Shown: positions 35,891 to 43,213 of the stretch, piece by piece
Layout of the letters: the number at the start of each line of letters is the position of its first letter
Position numbering within the stretch: the first letter of the stretch is position 1
Assembly: GCA_001438605.1 (NCBI GenBank)
Contig: LIDE01000023.1
Span: forward strand, 1-55,966
DNA from: SAR92 bacterium BACL16 MAG-120619-bin48
GTDB lineage: Bacteria; Pseudomonadota; Gammaproteobacteria; Pseudomonadales; Porticoccaceae
Length of the DNA: 55,966 bases
Direction of reading: 5' to 3'
The notes under the pieces: generated by a model
What the model saw: the letters and a program-made list of their open reading frames with translations, nothing else
Databases searched by the model: none
Told to the model about the DNA's origin: nothing
Program-made: the position numbers and the translations under genes

Positions 35891-36670
35891 TTAAACGCTC
35901 ACCTCGCCTGGCAGCAGCGCTAAACAGAGCAACAAACCGACTTCGGTCAATTCGACCAGCGCGCCCGCGCAATCGCCATTAAAACCGTTCAACCGCCGGT
36001 AGCAGGCGCGGCGCCAACTCATGAAGATAAACGTCGTCACCAGTGCCAAGAGGACTAAGTGTTGCCATGGCAAGCTGAATTTGAGGCCCAGAATTATTGT
36101 CACTAAAACGACATAAACTCGTCGCGGCGAGAGGCCTTCCGCTAAGCCTGAACCCAACCCAGACACGCTGATATAGTCTGAGGTTAAAAATGCCAATGGC
36201 ACCAATGATCGCGCCGCCAGAGGTATAACCACGATCTCTCACCAGCGCGGCGCAGCCAGCAACAGCTGTAGCGCGGCCAGTTTTGTCAGCAACAACAGAA
36301 TTAAACTCACCACCGCCATAGATCCGCAACGGGGGTCCTTGAGGATGCGAAGCACCTTCTGCCGATCACCCAAGCCGCCAACCCAAGCATCCGCGCAGTC
36401 GGCGACACCATCGAGATGCAATGCACCCGTGATGGCTACCCAGACCACCAGCACCAGCGTTGCCGCCAGAAATAACGAGGTCGTGGCTACCAACACTGCG
36501 CCAACCAACCACAGTATTAAGCCGATAACTAAGCCGACGGCGGGATACCACACCAGAGAGTCAGACCATGCCACGTGAATAGCACTCTGATGCAATCGGA
36601 AAAAGCTCAGTCGGGTGAGAAACTGCATCGCTACTAGAAAGGCTCGCCACTCACGAAGAATTGGTTTCAT
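35891..36670 (-). pseudogene. cobS: Adenosylcobinamide-GDP ribazoletransferase with an in-frame TGA
   Basis: CobS joins activated lower-ligand nucleotide to AdoCbi-GDP in the inner membrane, the last salvage step. The complete frame would encode 259 residues, normal for CobS, and both halves align with the family: ITGALHLDGVADCADAW and LRILKDPRCGSMAVV before the break, and GLGSGLAEGLSPRR and FNGDCAGALVELTEVGLLL after it. One TGA at 36239-36241 interrupts the frame directly after TGG, in a hydrophobic segment (APRW, stop, EIVVIPLAARS). No frameshift is needed to continue. A TGG-to-TGA nonsense change or a sequence error is most likely. It is the last gene of the unit, four bases after cobC. 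Confidence 0.82.
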
Positions 36671-36674
36671 AGCG

Positions 36675-37307
36675 TCACTCGCCCTTCTTGTGAGGCATTA
36701 GAAAAACATAATCACGGTTCGGCAAATGCCACACCTTTAGGCGCATTAAACAGCCATAGGGAACGACAAGGCGACTCATCGCTGCAATGGGCCGGTTAAA
36801 CAGCAGGGTCAGTAAAAGACGCATAGTTCCGCCGTGCTGAACCAACAAAATATGCTGATTGCGATAATCACCGAGCAACCTCCGCCAGCCCTGTTGAACC
36901 CTCTGTTGGAACGCAGCCAAGCACTCACCGCCATGGGGTGTGCTCTGGTCGGGATTGATAAAATAGGCCGCAACCTGTTCCGGCCAACGCCCCCAAACAG
37001 CCTCGACGGGCTCTCCCTCCCAACACCCGAAATCGATTTCGCGCCAATGATTATCTTCTTTAAGCGGTATATTGAGGGTATGAGCAGAGGCGGCAGCAAA
37101 AGAGCGGCAGCGCTGCAGTGGAGACGTGACAATCTGTTGCCAGCCGGACAGCCCTGCCAAAGCATCACTCATCTGCTGCCAACCCTTCTCGGTGAGAGAC
37201 GAATCACTGCCGCACCCACGAAAAATATCACCCCCAGCGCAGTGACCATGGCGCAGTAGATCAACCGTAGTGCAACTGGGCACAGCGTTTTCCACTGAGC
37301 CGATCAA
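36675..37307 (-). CDS. cobC: Histidine phosphatase, alpha-ribazole-5'-phosphate phosphatase type
   Basis: A 210-residue phosphatase of the phosphoglycerate-mutase superfamily. The catalytic LLRHGHC near residue 19 carries the nucleophilic His, followed by TSPLQRCRSFA, REIDFGCWEGEP and the second His in LLVQHGGTMRLLL. CobC removes the 5' phosphate of alpha-ribazole phosphate or of AdoCbl phosphate at the end of nucleotide-loop assembly. Superfamily membership is certain; the CobC role rests on its place between cobT (four-base overlap) and cobS. Confidence 0.85.
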   Translation of the reverse strand: MIGSVENAVPSCTTVDLLRHGHCAGGDIFRGCGSDSSLTEKGWQQMSDALAGLSGWQQIVTSPLQRCRSFAAASAHTLNIPLKEDNHWREIDFGCWEGEPVEAVWGRWPEQVAAYFINPDQSTPHGGECLAAFQQRVQQGWRRLLGDYRNQHILLVQHGGTMRLLLTLLFNRPIAAMSRLVVPYGCLMRLKVWHLPNRDYVFLMPHKKGE

Positions 37308-38338
37308 GCGACACTCACCCCCGCCTCGGCAAAGGTCGCCATGTCGCGATGAAGAGTTAGCGCCGCCTGAATAATAGGAATCGCCACAGCAGCACCACTG
37401 CCCTCACCCAGTCTCAAACCCAAATCAAGCAGCGGCAGCGCGTCCAGCGAACGGAGTACACTGCGATGGGCCGCCTCTGCTGAGCAGTGCGAAAAGAGCA
37501 ACCAGGGCTTTACCGACGGGTTGAGTCGACAGGCTAACAGCGCCGCTGCGGTACAGATAAAACCGTCGACCAAACTCGGCATTCCACGCTGTGCACACCC
37601 GATGTAAGCGCCAACCAACGCAGCAATTTCAAACCCACCCAAGCAGCGCAATATCTCTTGAGGGCCTGTGTCCGCGTGAACATGCAAGGCCAAAGCCTTT
37701 TCAATACACCGCTGCTTTCTGATCAAACCTGCATGATCAATACCGGTACCGCGCCCGACACTCAGCTCCGCAGGCATATCCAGCATTGCGGAATAGATCG
37801 CCGCCGCCGACGTGGTGTTGCCAATCCCCATCTCGCCGCCAATAAACAACTGCGTATTTGCTGGGCAACTATCACGGCCGATACGTAAGGCACTTTCCAG
37901 CTGCGGTGGCGACATCGCCGCCTGTTCTGAAAAATTATGGGTACCCGCCCCCAGCGAACTGTTAATCACATTCGGTAACAGCTCCATCGGCTCTGCTGTC
38001 CCTAAGTTGATCACCGCAAAATCCGCGTGATGGAGGCGCGCCAATACCGTAATTGCGGCCCCACCAGCGGCAAAATTGCGCACCATCTCGGCGGTCACCG
38101 ATTGAGGAAAGGCAGACACTCCTGCGCGGGCAATGCCGTGATCTGCAGCAAACACGCGCACGGCGAAATGCTGCAAACTGGGCAGCGGGGTTTTTTGGAA
38201 GCCAGCAAAATGGATGGCGAGGCCCTCAAGACGCCCCAGTGAACCCTGCGGTTTTGTCAGCTGATTTTGCCTCTCCTGTCCAACACGACGGCTTTCGGCA
38301 CAGGGCAGCGTCACTTTGTTTTGAATCCATTCTGTCAT
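37304..38338 (-). CDS. cobT: Nicotinate-nucleotide:dimethylbenzimidazole phosphoribosyltransferase
   Basis: A 344-residue cytosolic enzyme that makes alpha-ribazole phosphate from nicotinate mononucleotide and a lower-ligand base. Family landmarks include LTKPQGSLGRLEGLA near residue 28, VFAADHGIARAGVSAFPQ near 65, IGGEMGIGNTTSAAA near 165, VGRGTGIDHAGL and the C-terminal GEGSGAAVAIPI with the catalytic Glu. Length fits CobT (about 350). Four-base overlaps with both cobU and cobC indicate translational coupling. Confidence 0.93.
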   Translation of the reverse strand: MTEWIQNKVTLPCAESRRVGQERQNQLTKPQGSLGRLEGLAIHFAGFQKTPLPSLQHFAVRVFAADHGIARAGVSAFPQSVTAEMVRNFAAGGAAITVLARLHHADFAVINLGTAEPMELLPNVINSSLGAGTHNFSEQAAMSPPQLESALRIGRDSCPANTQLFIGGEMGIGNTTSAAAIYSAMLDMPAELSVGRGTGIDHAGLIRKQRCIEKALALHVHADTGPQEILRCLGGFEIAALVGAYIGCAQRGMPSLVDGFICTAAALLACRLNPSVKPWLLFSHCSAEAAHRSVLRSLDALPLLDLGLRLGEGSGAAVAIPIIQAALTLHRDMATFAEAGVSVA

Positions 38339-38856
38339 TCACTCTTTCCTTTTAATGCCAATGGCAGGCCTGCGACAACCAGCGTGACTCTCTGGCTCTG
38401 GGTTGCCAACTGCTGCGCGAGAAACCCGCTTTCATCAACAAAGCGTCGCGCTAGGGCGCCCATGGGTACAACCCCTAAACCCACTTCGTTAAGCACAAAG
38501 ATAATGCGCCCTTCGAGCTGCGGCAGGATGTCGAAAAACGCTAGTCGCTGCTGCAACCAAACATTCGTAAGTAAACAGTTGCTCAGCCACAGCGTGAGGC
38601 AATCAACTACAACACAACGATCAGCTCGGCATTCACGGCGCAGTGTATCGGCCAACAAAATCGGCTCCTCGGCCAGCAGCCAACTGGCATCTCGATCACT
38701 TCTGTGCCGCGCAATGCGCTCCGCCATTTCAGCATCTCCCGCTTCGCCGGTCGCGAGATAGATTTTGTGCAATCCAGACTCAGCAGCTCGTCGCTCCGCC
38801 AAACGGCTTTTACCGGAGCGCGCGCCGCCGACAATTAAATCCATTGAACAATCCAT
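38335..38856 (-). CDS. cobU: Adenosylcobinamide kinase / adenosylcobinamide-phosphate guanylyltransferase
   Basis: A 173-residue bifunctional enzyme that phosphorylates adenosylcobinamide and transfers GMP to give AdoCbi-GDP. The P-loop GGARSGKSRLAE near residues 10-21 is the CobU signature. IARHRSDRDASW follows with the GMP-accepting His, then VVVDCLTLWLSN and VLNEVGLGVVPMG. The length matches CobU of other gammaproteobacteria. The ATG at 38856 and a second at 38844 are both possible starts. It lies 58 bases after the putative transporter gene and overlaps cobT by four bases. Confidence 0.93.
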   Translation of the reverse strand: MDCSMDLIVGGARSGKSRLAERRAAESGLHKIYLATGEAGDAEMAERIARHRSDRDASWLLAEEPILLADTLRRECRADRCVVVDCLTLWLSNCLLTNVWLQQRLAFFDILPQLEGRIIFVLNEVGLGVVPMGALARRFVDESGFLAQQLATQSQRVTLVVAGLPLALKGKSE

Positions 38857-38914
38857 GTCTCTACTTTCCTGTCAAATTCTCTGTCAAATTCGTGGGCAAA
38901 TTCCCACGCAATGC

Positions 38915-39562
38915 CTACTCGCTGGCAAACTTAAACACCCGGGTGGCCGCTAGCCAGCGGCACAGTCGATGAGCAATACTCATCGCCCCAAGATAGAGCA
39001 GCGGGGTGGTGATATAGGGCTGATAGTACTGGGCAACTGCCTCGATATAATCGAGTAGCGTCAAGTGGGCAAAGTACCCAGAAAAAAGATAAAAACTCAC
39101 ATTAGAGATCGCAAACGCCAAACTAAACGCCACCACCGCAGCGAAAAACAGACCGAACAGCGTCAATGGCTGCGGCAACTGTCGCGTCGCCGCCCAGTGC
39201 CCACCGCGCCAAACCGCATAGTAGCCGAGATAGAGAAACCCATAGGCTGGAGTGAAACAGTAAGCCTCAATACCCTCCGCGCCAGCCAACACCCAAAGAT
39301 CAAGTGCTAGCGCCAAGAGTGAAAAATAAACAAACGACCAAAACGTGCGCAAATAAAATCCAGCGATAAAAAAGATCGCCAGACAGGCGTTGGGCAGTTT
39401 GTAGGCCGAGCCAAAATGATCTAAACCCGTCGCCAAAAGCAGCAGCGACAGCGCAGTAAAAACAAACCAGTGCCGCTTTTGGGAAGAACCGGATCGCCGC
39501 GAAGAATTAATAGGGGAAAAACTAGAGGGTAAGGCGGCAAGCGCCCATAAAAAACGTTTCAT
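38915..39562 (-). CDS. Riboswitch-controlled membrane protein, candidate BtuM-like B12 transporter
   Basis: A 215-residue inner-membrane protein with six predicted helices (about 31-50, 56-72, 76-93, 104-120, 135-165, 184-203), the size and plan of an ECF-type S component. It is the first gene behind riboswitch 2 and precedes cobU-cobT-cobC-cobS, so transport of a corrinoid or precursor is the natural inference. BtuM proteins are solitary B12 S-component-like proteins of Gram-negative bacteria with an essential Cys; Cys102 in YCFTPAYGF, between helices 3 and 4, is a candidate equivalent. I cannot confirm homology by eye. Another corrinoid-linked role, such as a lower-ligand or cobalt carrier, remains possible. 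The ATG has GGAG upstream. Confidence 0.6.
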   Translation of the reverse strand: MKRFLWALAALPSSFSPINSSRRSGSSQKRHWFVFTALSLLLLATGLDHFGSAYKLPNACLAIFFIAGFYLRTFWSFVYFSLLALALDLWVLAGAEGIEAYCFTPAYGFLYLGYYAVWRGGHWAATRQLPQPLTLFGLFFAAVVAFSLAFAISNVSFYLFSGYFAHLTLLDYIEAVAQYYQPYITTPLLYLGAMSIAHRLCRWLAATRVFKFASE

Positions 39563-39680
39563 ATTGAGTCTCCATACTCACACCCGAGTGTACAGGCCTT
39601 AAAAAAAACGGGGCGAAGGAGCAAAAAGACAGGAACTGTCGATCAGCACAAGACCGCACCCCGCGGTTTGTCTGCATTGC

Positions 39681-39897
39681 GATAGGCCGGTCTCCGGACT
39701 CATAAGTGAGCAACCGAAAAATCGAGTCACTCTATTTGACGCCTTCCCATGCGGTTGCTGTTACACAGATGCACAGTGGCCTAATGCCAAACAATCTTAT
39801 TTACCGTTGCGGGGGCAGTGTCGGAATAGCGTGCCCTGTCTTGGCAACGCGCACCGACTTCCCGTTTAACTTTTTACACAACCGTCGTGGCTGTAAA
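39681..39897 (-). ncRNA. Cobalamin riboswitch 2 (transporter-cobUTCS leader)
   Basis: The same aptamer elements as riboswitch 1 appear on the minus strand: ACGGGAAGTCGGTG, CACTGCCCCCGCAACGG, GCCACTG, ATGGGAAGGCG and GAGTCCGGAGACCGGCC. The 3' stem GACAG/CTGTC with a T-run (39624-39640) and the 13-nt CTCGGGTGTGAGT (39576-39588) near the start codon are conserved too. Near the 5' end an 8-bp stem TTTTTACA/TGTAAAAA is peculiar to this copy. It should repress the cobinamide-salvage unit when cobalamin is abundant. Confidence 0.95.
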
Positions 39898-39902
39898 AAA
39901 AG

Positions 39903-39930
39903 AACCTACTGCAGAAGCAAGAGATCGCAA
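39903..39930 (-). promoter_or_regulatory. Promoter of riboswitch-2 operon
   Basis: TTGCGA (39925-39930) and TAGGTT (39903-39908) on the minus strand, 16 bases apart, match the layout and spacer of the riboswitch-1 promoter. The 135 bases between here and the plus-strand ABM gene start must also hold that gene's promoter; I see no clear one. Confidence 0.5.
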
Positions 39931-40065
39931 TCTAGTCGGATAGCGATATCAAGTCAAATTGAAACAGCACCATACCCGTGTTTATCGCAAGTGCACAGTT
40001 GTGTTAACCTGCTCGGCCAAAAAAATGAGCCAAAAATAGAGCACTATAATTAGGGAACCAACAAG

Positions 40066-40350
40066 ATGCTTGCAGTGTTAATAAAAAGAACCGTAGCCCC
40101 AGGAATGGAAGCGACTTACGACGAATTCTCTCGCAAAATTGTTCAGGCGGCGGTGCCCGCTCACGGATTTATTTCCAGTAAAGCCTTTAAAGATATCGCC
40201 GATACGCACATTCGCTATGCGCTGATTCAGATGGAAACTCTCAACGACTGGTTGGCGTGGCAGCAATCACCTGAGCGCGCGGCAGCACTTCTACAAATTC
40301 AACCGCTGCTGCAAGAACCGGAAGTGATTTCAATTTTGACAACGGCCTAG
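40066..40350 (+). CDS. Antibiotic-biosynthesis-monooxygenase-domain (ABM) protein
   Basis: A 94-residue dimeric alpha/beta-barrel-type protein. The pattern LIKRTVAPGMEATYDEF, a middle GFISSKAF and QMETLNDWLAWQQSPERAALL-like spacing are typical of ABM domains. Such proteins include small quinol monooxygenases and haem-degrading enzymes, but many have no known reaction. The pair of aromatic residues that mark IsdG-like haem oxygenases is not obvious. It is divergent from riboswitch 2 and convergent with radA, so no operon context helps. Confidence 0.7.
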   Translation: MLAVLIKRTVAPGMEATYDEFSRKIVQAAVPAHGFISSKAFKDIADTHIRYALIQMETLNDWLAWQQSPERAAALLQIQPLLQEPEVISILTTA

Positions 40351-40380
40351 TCACCCTACTCGCAGCAATTAAATCGCACA

Positions 40381-41754
40381 TCAAAGTGCATCCAAGGCCT
40401 CAGTCACTTTGCGCACACCAATCACCTGCATGCCCTTAATTGCCTGCTTGGGTACATTGCCTGCGGGCACTATGGCCCGCGTGAAACCGTGTTTGGCCGC
40501 TTCGCGCAGACGCTCTTGACCATTCGCCACTGGACGAATTTCACCGGCCAACCCAACTTCGCCAAAAACCACTAAATTTTGCGGCAAAGGCTGATCGCGG
40601 AAGCTTGAGATCACCGCTAAAATCAGCGCCAAATCCGCGCTTGTTTCAAGCACTTTGACGCCACCCACAACATTAACAAACACATCTTGGTCACCCACCA
40701 TAATGCCGCCGTGACGGTGCAACACGGCCAATAACATCGAAAGTCGATTGTGGTCCAAACCCACCGTCACACGGCGCGGGTTGCCCAAATGACTGTCGTC
40801 GACAAGGGCCTGCAACTCAACCAGCAAGGGCCGAGTTCCCTCCCACACAACCATCACCACACTGCCTGAGGAGACCTCTTCACCGCGCTGTAAAAAGATA
40901 GCCGACGGGTTGGGCACTTCACGTAGGCCTTTGTCAGTCATCGCGAAAACGCCCAGTTCGTTCACCGCGCCAAAGCGATTTTTATGGCTGCGCAGGGTTC
41001 TAAAGTGGCTGTCGCTAGACCCCTCAAGCATCAGCGAACAGTCGATCATATGCTCCAGCACCTTCGGCCCCGCCAAGGAACCATCCTTCGTCACATGGCC
41101 GACTAAAATCAGTACGGTACCCGTCTGTTTGGCAAACCGCACCAACATAGCCGCGCTCTCTCGCACCTGCGACACACTGCCCGGCGCCGACGCCACCTCT
41201 TCGAGATGCATGACTTGAATTGAATCCACCACCAAAATTTTTGGCCGTTTCTGCTCAGCAATCGCGCAGACCGTCTCTACCGACGTCTCTGCCATAATTT
41301 CTAATTTATTGGTCGGCAGGCCCAAGCGATTTGCGCGCATAGCCACCTGCTGAGGCGATTCCTCCCCCGTGACATAGAGCGATGCATGGTTTTCCGCCAA
41401 TTTGCACAGTGTTTGCAACAGTAGCGTACTTTTCCCCGCACCCGGCTCGCCCCCCAACAGCACGCAGGAACCCGGGACCAGTCCGCCACCGAGGACCAAA
41501 TCCAGCTCGCCGGCCCCTGTGCTAATGCGCGGAATTTCATCCAATGCGATTTCCGCTAGGGTCTTCACGGCACCATCAACCATTCCGGCAAATCCCGTTC
41601 GCGACACCTTGCCACCCCTTGCAGGCCCGCTTAAGCGAATTTCCGACAGCGTATTCCAGCCATTGCACTCGGTACACTGCCCCTGCCACTTGCGATAATC
41701 CGCGCCGCAATCGTTGCACACAAAAGCAGATTTTATTTTGTTCGGCGTTGTCAC
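40381..41754 (-). CDS. radA: DNA repair protein RadA
   Basis: A 457-residue RecA-related branch-migration protein that processes recombination intermediates. The start is set at GTG 41754, with GAGG eight bases upstream, giving a length like E. coli RadA (460). Domains in order: an N-terminal zinc finger (CNDCGADYRKWQGQCTEC), a RecA core with Walker A GGEPGAGKSTL and Walker B LVVDSIQVM, the RadA-specific KNRFG motif (HKNRFGAVNELGVF), and a C-terminal Lon-like domain (about 280-455). Convergent with the ABM gene. Confidence 0.95.
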   Translation of the reverse strand: MTTPNKIKSAFVCNDCGADYRKWQGQCTECNGWNTLSEIRLSGPARGGKVSRTGFAGMVDGAVKTLAEIALDEIPRISTGAGELDLVLGGGLVPGSCVLLGGEPGAGKSTLLLQTLCKLAENHASLYVTGEESPQQVAMRANRLGLPTNKLEIMAETSVETVCAIAEQKRPKILVVDSIQVMHLEEVASAPGSVSQVRESAAMLVRFAKQTGTVLILVGHVTKDGSLAGPKVLEHMIDCSLMLEGSSDSHFRTLRSHKNRFGAVNELGVFAMTDKGLREVPNPSAIFLQRGEEVSSGSVVMVVWEGTRPLLVELQALVDDSHLGNPRRVTVGLDHNRLSMLLAVLHRHGGIMVGDQDVFVNVVGGVKVLETSADLALILAVISSFRDQPLPQNLVVFGEVGLAGEIRPVANGQERLREAAKHGFTRAIVPAGNVPKQAIKGMQVIGVRKVTEALDAL

Positions 41755-41965
41755 TCTCGGTCCTCTTTTTGCGGTGATACTGCGATAACAGCACACACCA
41801 AAATCACTTTACTGTTGTTATGTACAGTAACTCAGTGCGCCTCGTTAAATCAATCTAAAAAGTGCTTGCATGAACTCGTAACAAGCCACTCAACGACCCA
41901 TGCGACTAGCAACGCAGCGCACGTCGAGGGTAAGATAGGGCAACTAAAAAAAGAAAAGGCCAGTC

Positions 41966-42460
41966 ATGTCTCACGCTCCGCTCGTCATCCGTATCGCTAC
42001 TATTGCTGACTGCCCCACCATACTCGATTTTATCGAACAGCTGGCCGCCTACGAAAAACTCAGCCATGAAGTCGTCGCCACCTGCTCGGCGCTGGAAAAA
42101 ACGCTGTTTGGTGAGAAGCCCAGCGCTGAAGTTCTGATCGCCGAATATGCGACTCAACCCGTTGGCTTCGCCCTCTATTTTACTAACTACTCCACCTTTC
42201 TTGCGAAGCCCGGTATCTATCTAGAGGATCTGTTTGTACAGCCAGAAATGCGCGGCAAAGGCTTTGGCAAACAGCTGCTCGCATCACTTGCCAAAATCGC
42301 CGTTGAGCGCGACTGCGGCCGGCTGGAATGGTCGGTACTCGATTGGAACCAACCCGCCATCGATTTCTATCGCTCACTCGGGGCAGTGCCTATGGATGGC
42401 TGGACAGTCAATCGTCTCACCGGCGACGCGCTGCAAAATGTCGCTCACCACGCGGATTAA
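41966..42460 (+). CDS. GNAT family N-acetyltransferase, SSAT-like
   Basis: A 164-residue cytosolic acetyltransferase. The order of elements fits the spermidine/spermine N-acetyltransferase-like branch: IRIATIADCPTILDFI at the N-terminus, LEDLFVQPEMRGKGFGKQLL with the acetyl-CoA pyrophosphate loop near residues 90-109, and LEWSVLDWNQPAIDFYRSLG near 124-143. The acceptor could be a polyamine, amino acid or thialysine; sequence does not decide. It lies 21 bases before the halohydrin-dehalogenase-like gene on the same strand and is probably cotranscribed. Confidence 0.85.
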   Translation: MSHAPLVIRIATIADCPTILDFIEQLAAYEKLSHEVVATCSALEKTLFGEKPSAEVLIAEYATQPVGFALYFTNYSTFLAKPGIYLEDLFVQPEMRGKGFGKQLLASLAKIAVERDCGRLEWSVLDWNQPAIDFYRSLGAVPMDGWTVNRLTGDALQNVAHHAD

Positions 42461-42481
42461 ACTCTCCCTGAGGAGACCAAT

Positions 42482-43162
42482 ATGAGTAGTTTACAACTAG
42501 CCGGCAAGCGTATTCTGATAACGCAGAGCGATACCTTTATGGGGCCAACGCTCTGTGAGGTGTTTAAAGAAATGGGCGCGGAGGTTATCAAAGACAACCA
42601 TCTGCTCACCGACCCCGCTCTGCCTGCACAGATTGTTGAACAGGCTGGCTACATTGATGTGCTGGTAATAAATCTCGCAATTCCAGCACCCTTTACCCGT
42701 GGCGAGCTTGTCGACGACAGCGAATGGTCTGCGACGTTTAGTGCCATCGTCGACCCTCTACCACGCCTTTGCAGAGCCGTGCTGCCGCAGATGATCCAAC
42801 GCCAGTCTGGCAAAATTTTAGTGATGGGCAGCGCCTCAGCTCTGCGCGGTATGAAGCGGGCATCCACCTACAGCGCAGCACGCGGCGCGCAACTCGCCTA
42901 TGTTCAAGCCATGGGGGTGGAAATGGCGGCGCAGGGTATTCAGATCAACGCTATCGCTCAAAACTTTGTCGACAATCCAACCTATTTCCCCGAGGAGACA
43001 AAAGCCAATCCCGCCTTTCAAGCGCGAATACAGCGCGAAGTTCCGCTTGGCCGACTCGTCTCGTTGCGTGAAGATGCACTTTTTGCCGCCTACCTGTGCA
43101 GTGACGCAGCCGACTGCTTCGTTGGCCAAGTGTTCCCAGTCTGCGGTGGCTGGACGACGTAA
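42482..43162 (+). CDS. Putative halohydrin dehalogenase (SDR fold)
   Basis: A 226-residue short-chain dehydrogenase-fold protein without the glycine-rich NAD(P) site. It has the two signatures used to define halohydrin dehalogenases: T-X4-F-X-G (Thr14, Phe19, Gly21 in TQSDTFMG) and S-X12-Y-X3-R (Ser117, Tyr130, Arg134). The spacing equals HheC Ser132-Tyr145-Arg149; SDRs have Lys in place of Arg. IAQNFVDNPTYFP and GQVFPVCGGW also resemble HheC segments. Such enzymes close vicinal halohydrins to epoxides, releasing halide, or open epoxides with nucleophiles, without NAD. Homologues occur in marine gammaproteobacteria. The natural substrate is unknown; only a GNAT gene is adjacent. Confidence 0.88.
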   Translation: MSSLQLAGKRILITQSDTFMGPTLCEVFKEMGAEVIKDNHLLTDPALPAQIVEQAGYIDVLVINLAIPAPFTRGELVDDSEWSATFSAIVDPLPRLCRAVLPQMIQRQSGKILVMGSASALRGMKRASTYSAARGAQLAYVQAMGVEMAAQGIQINAIAQNFVDNPTYFPEETKANPAFQARIQREVPLGRLVSLREDALFAAYLCSDAADCFVGQVFPVCGGWTT

Positions 43163-43213
43163 TAAGTCGTCGATTCTCTCGTTCAGACAGAAGCTTTCTG
43201 ATAAAGTGTTGCG

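Noticed and set aside
35620-35894. Small plus-strand open frames opposite the btuB leader
   Set aside because: They lie entirely within the antisense of the cobalamin riboswitch and its promoter, and similar peptides recur at riboswitch 2 because the RNA is conserved.
36239-36241. Selenocysteine at the cobS TGA
   Set aside because: CobS is not a selenoprotein family, the position is in a membrane segment, and I see no convincing bacterial SECIS hairpin just downstream. Mutation or sequencing error is simpler.
39706-40053. A 115-codon plus-strand open frame near riboswitch 2
   Set aside because: It is the antisense of riboswitch 2, shares peptide sequence with the shadow at riboswitch 1, and has no ribosome site or family resemblance.
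42482-43162. Ordinary SDR oxidoreductase
   Set aside because: The dinucleotide-binding glycines are absent and the catalytic Lys is Arg, in the exact spacing of halohydrin dehalogenases.
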